From contig CAVTZH010000008.1 of assembly GCA_963739175.1 (NCBI GenBank), positions 372,001 through 436,000 of the forward strand: DNA of 64,000 nt, read 5' to 3'. Position numbers and translations under genes: made by a program. Shown here piece by piece: positions 61,019-64,000 of the stretch. The stretch's first letter is position 1. Every line of letters begins with the position of its first letter. Source of the stretch: VAZQ01 sp963739175 (GTDB lineage Bacteria > Pseudomonadota > Alphaproteobacteria > Rhizobiales > Xanthobacteraceae). Under the pieces are notes generated by a model. The model had not been told where the DNA came from and searched no databases. It saw only the letters and a program-made list of their open reading frames with translations.

Positions 61019-61090
61019 TTCTGCTTTGGGTCAAAAGCGGACATCGGCGGCACGCGATCGCCATGTCTGCTTATGACACCCAAAGCAGAC
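61019..61090. repeat. Palindromic intergenic repeat, copies 10 and 11
   Basis: Copy 10 (61019-61042) TTCTGCTTTGGGTCAAAAGC + GGAC; copy 11 (61065-61090) GTCTGCTTATGACACCCAAA + GCAGAC, with perfect GTCTGCTT... arms. They lie between two convergent genes, where they could act as a transcription stop. Confidence 0.72.
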
Positions 61091-61136
61091 ATTGCTCGGA
61101 ATGTGCCCCCAAGCCGCCCCACGGAGTTGGGGTAAG

Positions 61137-61955
61137 CTACTTTGACATCGCCACGTCGACGCCGCGCAAACCTAACTCGTCGATCGCCCGCCGCATCCAT
61201 CCTGACCGCTTCATGTCGTCCAGGAATTCGCTGATATAGGCGAGCCGTCCAGCATTTCCTTTTGGAATGGCGATACCAGCCAAGTTGACCTGATAGCTGT
61301 CGTCCAGCACTCGCGATCCCGGCAACTGTGCGGAATATTGGAGGAGCATTTCGCGGATTGATGCAAACGCATCCGCGTTTCCAGATCGCAACAGCTCGAA
61401 TGTTGGATCATAAGTGTCAGCGTACACCGGTTGCGCTTGTTTGATGATCCGCACAAGCGCGGCGGTCGAGGCGTGACCGCGAACGGCTGCGATTCGGACG
61501 CCCGGACGGTCGACATCCGCCGCGCTGCGGATCGAAGATCCCGTCGGCACCAGATAGGTAAAATCAGATCGCACAAACGCCGGTGTGAAGTCGACATCGG
61601 TGGCTCTCGCAGGATCAATCAGCATGAACCCTACGTCGCAACCGCCTTTCATGACACATGAGATGACTTGGGGAGGTGTCGGATATTCGACCGTAACGAC
61701 ATCGCTAAGACCAACGCGAGCTGCGAACGCTCTTGCTATCAGGATCGCCAGTCCCCGCTGCTCGCCGCTTACTAAATCTTTCGAGTATTGGAAAGAAGGG
61801 AACACGCCAATACGCAACTTGCCGGCGTGCACAATGTCAGCAATCCTTGGATCAGGCTGGGCCGTTGGCTGGGCATGCGCCGATGACGCCCAAGTAGCCA
61901 TTAAGCACCAGACCAGCGCGACGCGCGTTTGTCGCATAACACTGCTCACAATCAT
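61137..61955 (-). CDS. Transporter substrate-binding protein (solute-binding family 3, polar amino acid type)
   Basis: 272 residues. Signal peptide RQTRVALVWCLMATWASSA with HAQ. Mature part: KLRIGVFPSFQYSKDLVSGE (~46-66), the family-3 opening, then GGCDVGFMLIDPARATDVDF (~103-123), with the Arg of the amino-acid carboxylate site, and VRGHASTAALVRI. It is a periplasmic receptor for an amino acid or similar organic acid. No permease or ATPase gene is near, so it is an orphan. Start ATG at 61955, or at 61937 (MRQTRV). Confidence 0.88.
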   Translation of the reverse strand: MIVSSVMRQTRVALVWCLMATWASSAHAQPTAQPDPRIADIVHAGKLRIGVFPSFQYSKDLVSGEQRGLAILIARAFAARVGLSDVVTVEYPTPPQVISCVMKGGCDVGFMLIDPARATDVDFTPAFVRSDFTYLVPTGSSIRSAADVDRPGVRIAAVRGHASTAALVRIIKQAQPVYADTYDPTFELLRSGNADAFASIREMLLQYSAQLPGSRVLDDSYQVNLAGIAIPKGNAGRLAYISEFLDDMKRSGWMRRAIDELGLRGVDVAMSK

Positions 61956-62082
61956 TTCTGAAATCCATCATCGGCCAAAGCTTGGGCAGGGTATCTCATC
62001 GGTCCACCAATTCAAGGCGCGACGGACTAATCCATGTGAACACGTTTAGTCTGCTTTTGGCCCTGACCGACAATTCCGGAAT

Positions 62083-62209
62083 GTCCGCTTTAGCGCCGCT
62101 GTTGGGGTGAAAGCGGACTCATTATGCTCGATCAGAGGTTTGTCGGTTATGACCATCTGCGACAAGCGGCAACGTCTGCTTTGCCGCCGCTTTAGGAGTA
62201 TGAGCGGAC
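62083..62209. repeat. Palindromic intergenic repeat, copies 12 and 13 (long-spacer form)
   Basis: Copy 12 (62083-62118) opens GTCCGCTTTAGCGCC and closes GTGAAAGCGGAC. Copy 13 (62174-62209) opens GTCTGCTTTGCCGCC and closes TATGAGCGGAC. Both have the usual arms but an extended centre of ~20 bases, a variant of the family. Confidence 0.65.
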
Positions 62210-62247
62210 ATGTCGGCGCAGGGTGGACGCCACGGCTCGTAGGATCG

Positions 62248-62565
62248 TCAGGCTTGCTCGCCGTATCTCTCGGTCACGGCGTCAGCGACGAACCTCTTAC
62301 GGCCTTCTCTGCCTGTGCCCGTGTCATGGGCGGCGCACCAGATTGGAAATATGCGTGGATCGATCCTCACGCGCATGACTGGGTGTCCATAGGCTTTGAG
62401 ACCATGCTCCATTTCTTCAGCCATCTGGAGCCACTCGCGCCATGTGCGCGGCAATGTGTTGCCGTCTTCGAAAATTGTCTGAAGCAACGCGTAATCCTCC
62501 TCATCGATCCAATACACGCCGAGCGGTGGAGGCGGCCTGTCCTCTGAGTTGGTCATGTCGGTCAT
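62248..62565 (-). CDS. Hypothetical protein, 105 residues
   Basis: MTDMTNSEDRPPPPLGVYWI opens the protein from ATG 62565; an ATG at 62607 is also in frame. The body is soluble and mixed: DEEDYALLQTIFEDGNTLPR, then TWREWLQMAEEMEHGLKAYG and VMRVRIDPRIFPIWCAAHD. Composition is natural, with many Trp, Tyr and acidic residues. It resembles conserved hypothetical proteins common in this order, but I have no family name. It is leftward and isolated. Confidence 0.65.
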   Translation of the reverse strand: MTDMTNSEDRPPPPLGVYWIDEEDYALLQTIFEDGNTLPRTWREWLQMAEEMEHGLKAYGHPVMRVRIDPRIFPIWCAAHDTGTGREGRKRFVADAVTERYGEQA

Positions 62566-62695
62566 CCTGCGAGGCCAACGAAAGGTCAATTCTCGTTTAG
62601 CACGCACGGTCGGTTGCCCAAATCACACTATAAGCCTGGCGCCACCTTCCCCCAGGCGCGCCATACCAAGAGGTGTTTCAGATGCACCAATCGAT

Positions 62696-62764
62696 GACCG
62701 CTTGTGGCCCGAAGCAGACATCGCGTCGATCGGCTTGAATGTCAGCTTTGGGCCAGGAGCGGAA
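62696..62764. repeat. Palindromic intergenic repeat, copies 14 and 15
   Basis: Copy 14 (62696-62719) GACCGCTTGTGGCCCGAAGC + AGAC; copy 15 (62741-62764) GTCAGCTTTGGGCCAGGAGC + GGAA. A tandem pair 21 bases apart, with decayed arms. Confidence 0.65.
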
Positions 62765-62895
62765 GTCCTACGTGTGGTGCTCTGACGCTGGATTTGATCC
62801 AACGCATTCGATGCAAGTAACAGAGTAGCCACTGGCAAAGCCTGTCGCATGGCGCAGGCACGTGATACTATGGAATGAATTTGGGAGGTAACGGC

Positions 62896-63096
62896 ATGCG
62901 TCTCATCATCTATTTTATCTTCATCACTGCCGTGGCTAATGTTGCAACCTACTTCATCGGGCTTGCCGCGGAACGTATGTGGGGCTCCGCGATCAGCTTG
63001 ATAGTTTTTCTAAGCCTCTATTTTCTTTCAATCTGGGTAGCCTGGAAGCTTGCGGTTTGGCTGACTGAGCCCAAGACAGAGGCAGCGGCGTCATAA
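62896..63096 (+). CDS. Small inner-membrane protein, 66 residues
   Basis: Two hydrophobic segments: RLIIYFIFITAVANVATYFI (~2-22) and AISLIVFLSLYFLSIWVAWK (~30-50), joined by AAERMWGS. The C-terminus (LTEPKTEAAAS) is polar and probably cytoplasmic. TTGGGAGGTAACGGC precedes the ATG at 62896, a clear ribosome-binding site that rules out the in-frame ATG at 62875. No family recognised. Confidence 0.65.
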   Translation: MRLIIYFIFITAVANVATYFIGLAAERMWGSAISLIVFLSLYFLSIWVAWKLAVWLTEPKTEAAAS

Positions 63097-63130
63097 TCCT
63101 CTTACGCCTCGGCCGTCCGCAACTCGCAAA

Positions 63131-63199
63131 GTCCGCTTTGGGTCAGAACCGGACATCGCCGCCTATTTTTCGGATGTCTACTTTTGACCCAATTCGGAC
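63131..63199. repeat. Palindromic intergenic repeat, copies 16 and 17
   Basis: Copy 16 (63131-63154) GTCCGCTTTGGGTCAGAACC + GGAC; copy 17 (63176-63199) GTCTACTTTTGACCCAATTC + GGAC. Last copies seen in the window. Confidence 0.7.
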
Positions 63200-63240
63200 C
63201 TTCAAGCGACCTAAGGGCCTGCCAGACTTTGGGAATGAGT

Positions 63241-64000
63241 TCAGAATATGCCGGCCCCCGGGGTCAGCACTTTGTTCGGATCGAACCGCTTCTTGGCGGC
63301 GGCGAAACGCTGCCACGTCTCCGCGCCGTAGTGCTCGCGCCATTGCTGGTTCGACAGGATCGGACAATAGGGCGGATAGATTTTGCCACCCGCCGCCTGC
63401 ACCCGCGGCACCAGTGCATTGGTGGCCGCCAGCAGGGTCTTGAGATCGGGCGCGCCAGGGCCGGTCGTCCTCCGCTGCATCCGCAACTCATAGCCCAAGC
63501 TTCCGGCTGGGGTCTTCAAGAGCGGCCGGGTGTAGCGCGCCGGAATCTTCGCCGAGACTTCAAAACTCCAGATGCCGATATGGCTCTCGGGTGTCGACAA
63601 GACGTGGGAGATCAATTCCCGGACAGTATTGTCCGGCAGCGTCGCCACCAGCGATGCCTCGCGGACGCCGCGTTTGATTGCTGCAAGACTCGCGGTTGCA
63701 CCCGCGGTGCGGCGGTCGAGATGATTCCAATAGGGCACCGTGGCAGCCGGACGCTCGGAATTGAAGCGCAATCCCTCCATCCAGGCCGGCCGGCCACTTC
63801 CTTCGTCTGCGGTCTCAACAAAGGTTCCGACGTATAGCTCGAAGCGGCCGCGTCCGTCCTCGCCCCTAATGGCCCGCCCATTGAGCAAACCGACCGCATC
63901 GACCGTGGTGAGACGCGCTTGATCGGTGAGGAAGGTGTCGAGATTGTCGTATGCCAGCGTGCGTATCACGACGAACTTCGACGCTTGAACGAGCCGTAGC
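63241..64000 (-). CDS. FAD-binding oxidoreductase (BBE/cytokinin-dehydrogenase-like oxidase), N-terminus beyond window
   Basis: The frame is open to base 64000, so only the C-terminal ~252 residues are present. RFELYVGTFVETADEG, then WMEGLRFNSERPAATVPYWN and SHVLSTPESHIGIWSFEVSA, are substrate-domain strands. The C-terminus WQRFAAAKKRFDPNKVLTPG ending in AGIF is the conserved closing helix/loop (F-DPN-x-L-PG) of FAD-linked oxidases of the VAO/PCMH superfamily, in which the Asn/Asp-Pro contacts FAD. The covalent FAD attachment site and FAD domain would lie upstream, outside the window. The cytokinin-dehydrogenase C-terminal type is my best guess from the WNHLDR and GIWSFE blocks. Substrate unknown. 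Confidence 0.85.
   Translation of the reverse strand, partial: LRLVQASKFVVIRTLAYDNLDTFLTDQARLTTVDAVGLLNGRAIRGEDGRGRFELYVGTFVETADEGSGRPAWMEGLRFNSERPAATVPYWNHLDRRTAGATASLAAIKRGVREASLVATLPDNTVRELISHVLSTPESHIGIWSFEVSAKIPARYTRPLLKTPAGSLGYELRMQRRTTGPGAPDLKTLLAATNALVPRVQAAGGKIYPPYCPILSNQQWREHYGAETWQRFAAAKKRFDPNKVLTPGAGIF

Noticed and set aside
1..64000. tRNA or rRNA genes
   Set aside because: I looked for tRNA-like T-loop GTTCGAATC patterns and conserved rRNA stretches in the gaps and saw none; a covariance scan would be decisive.

Overview
This 64 kb window is GC-rich chromosomal DNA that looks alphaproteobacterial, most likely Hyphomicrobiales of the Bradyrhizobium/Nitrobacteraceae or neighbouring Xanthobacteraceae type. 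The main clues are nine Bug-type (TctC-like) periplasmic solute receptors, large MmgE/PrpD, thiamine-diphosphate (ThDP) enzyme and LysR families, and a short palindromic repeat of a kind I associate with such genomes. No rRNA or tRNA gene was recognised. The genus is inference. The window is an accessory, catabolism-rich region with few housekeeping genes.

Layout. (1) 1-15.0 kb: two divergent operons around 8.2 kb. Leftward: MmgE/PrpD, a TcuA-like FAD dehydrogenase, MmgE/PrpD, a molybdenum hydroxylase large subunit, a Bug receptor and an amidohydrolase cut by the window edge. Rightward: two more MmgE/PrpD genes, an isocitrate-lyase/PEP-mutase family lyase, and the tripartite tricarboxylate transporter TctC-TctB-TctA. 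Together they suggest uptake and breakdown of a polycarboxylate. (2) 14.9-16.3 kb: a delta-9-type fatty acid desaturase behind a clear cobalamin riboswitch. (3) 16.4-20.2 kb: an Fe3+/2-aminoethylphosphonate-type ABC importer. (4) 20.4-21.8 kb: small hypothetical genes and an orphan intrinsic terminator. (5) 21.9-31.1 kb: a ThDP enzyme, two Bug receptors, hydantoinase/oxoprolinase subunits A and B, and an MFS exporter. (6) 31.1-37.1 kb: luciferase-like monooxygenase, Bug, alpha/beta hydrolase, glutathione transferase, Bug. (7) 37.2-45.7 kb: two ThDP enzymes, Bug, LysR, a LeuC/LeuD-type hydro-lyase and an HpcH/HpaI aldolase. (8) 45.7-49.1 kb: degenerate repeats, then a ParB-methyltransferase and a DUF5681 gene, a phage- or integrative-element-like remnant. 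(9) 50.6-57.4 kb: two divergent Bug/LysR pairs flanking a 21-repeat leucine-rich-repeat/TPR protein and a lipocalin-like protein. (10) 57.5-64 kb: a degenerate histidine phosphatase, a compact P-loop / GNAT / ComB / P-loop module, an orphan polar-amino-acid-type receptor, small hypothetical genes and the C-terminal part of an FAD-linked oxidase.

The separate catabolic clusters repeat one recipe: a high-affinity Bug receptor, a CoA-independent carbon-carbon lyase or ThDP enzyme, and a LysR regulator or palindromic operator. Only one TctA/TctB membrane pair is present for nine receptors, so most receptors must use transporters encoded elsewhere or act as sensors.

Quality caveat: nine otherwise well-conserved genes contain 12 single-base frameshifts. 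Ten are one-base insertions, mostly in short homopolymers. This pattern fits sequencing or assembly error better than decay. I typed these loci as pseudogenes but give the restored reading and the frameshift position for each.
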